Source: Chromatiales bacterium (GTDB lineage: Bacteria > Pseudomonadota > Gammaproteobacteria > CAMYNG01). From it: DNA of 15,326 bases. Every line of letters starts with the position of its first letter. The first letter of the stretch is position 1. The notes below the pieces were generated by a model that saw only the letters and a program-made list of their open reading frames with translations, was not told the DNA's origin and searched no databases. Position numbers and translations under genes: made by a program. Positions 15,079 through 15,326 of the stretch are shown one piece after another. Location: NCBI GenBank assembly GCA_027021685.1, contig JALUTW010000094.1:1-15326 (forward strand), read 5' to 3'.

Positions 15079-15326
15079 GGCGCATCCCTCCGGGTGCCCG
15101 CATAGACCGCACGGTAGGAAGCAGGATCCACGTCCTTGTGGAGGGCGGCGATGGCCGCCACGCTCTCTTCGGTCATCCTGTCGGTGACGTAGGAGTAGCC
15201 GACGTAGGTGAAGAACACCGCGGCCGCGGTCACGGTGCCGATGACCCAGTACGGGATCTCGTTGCGCGCCCGGGTGAAGGCCGTTTCCCTGGGCAGGCCG
15301 CGCGGCGACAGGCGCAGGCTGCGGGT
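15075..15326 (-). CDS. tssL: T6SS inner-membrane protein TssL (DotU/IcmH), C-terminal part
   Basis: Only the last 83 codons are inside the window; the 5' end lies beyond the right edge. The fragment has a basic stretch, then a single hydrophobic helix (about fragment residues 26-47, YWVIGTVTAAAVFFTYVGYS), and a short polar tail of about 36 residues. This is the layout of the tail-anchored TssL/DotU C-terminus: a cytoplasmic hook domain held in the inner membrane by one C-terminal helix. The tail is too short for an OmpA-like peptidoglycan-binding domain, so this is the plain form rather than the extended one. The TGA stop overlaps the tssM start by four bases (ATGA). The assignment rests on the helix, the position directly before tssM and the usual tssL-tssM pairing. 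Confidence 0.85.
   Translation of the reverse strand, partial: TRSLRLSPRGLPRETAFTRARNEIPYWVIGTVTAAAVFFTYVGYSYVTDRMTEESVAAIAALHKDVDPASYRAVYAGTRRDAP

Overview
The whole window is one strand of a type VI secretion system (T6SS) locus. Every gene I can support lies on the minus strand, so transcription runs from the right end (15326) to the left end (1). In transcription order the genes are tssL (3' end only), tssM, tagF, tssA, tssB, tssC, hcp/tssD, tssE, tssF, tssG and tssH/clpV (cut by the left edge close to its end). Base composition is strongly GC-rich and third codon positions are almost all G or C. Protein families and composition fit a high-GC proteobacterium, perhaps a gammaproteobacterium, but the window holds no 16S or other marker to settle this.

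Right part (10442-15326): the inner-membrane complex genes tssL and tssM, then tagF. tssL/tssM and tagF/tssA overlap as ATGA, and tagF has its Shine-Dalgarno inside the end of tssM, so this part reads as a translationally coupled unit. Middle part (5952-10445): tssA (baseplate/sheath assembly cap), tssB and tssC (contractile sheath), and hcp (inner tube). Left part (1-5897): tssE, tssF and tssG (baseplate wedge) and clpV (AAA+ unfoldase that recycles the contracted sheath). Together these encode the membrane anchor, baseplate, sheath, tube and disassembly motor. The core genes tssJ, tssK and tssI/vgrG are absent from the window. tssJ and tssK would be expected beyond the right edge, and vgrG beyond the left edge. 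No effector, immunity, PAAR or adaptor gene and no kinase/phosphatase/Fha regulator is seen here.

The most interesting non-coding signal surrounds hcp. The 197-bp tssC-hcp gap holds several inverted repeats and ends in a 9-base exact match to the anti-Shine-Dalgarno. The hcp-tssE gap holds a perfect 12-bp stem with a 5-base loop. These suggest that hcp, whose product is needed in great excess, is expressed separately from its neighbours by transcript processing, attenuation or mRNA stabilisation. The order tssA-B-C-hcp-E-F-G-H with tagF next to tssM resembles the P. aeruginosa H1-type layout, but no tagJ lies between hcp and tssE. I found no mobile element, CRISPR array, tRNA or rRNA and no convincing plus-strand gene. 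The rest of the locus looks like a conventional T6SS.
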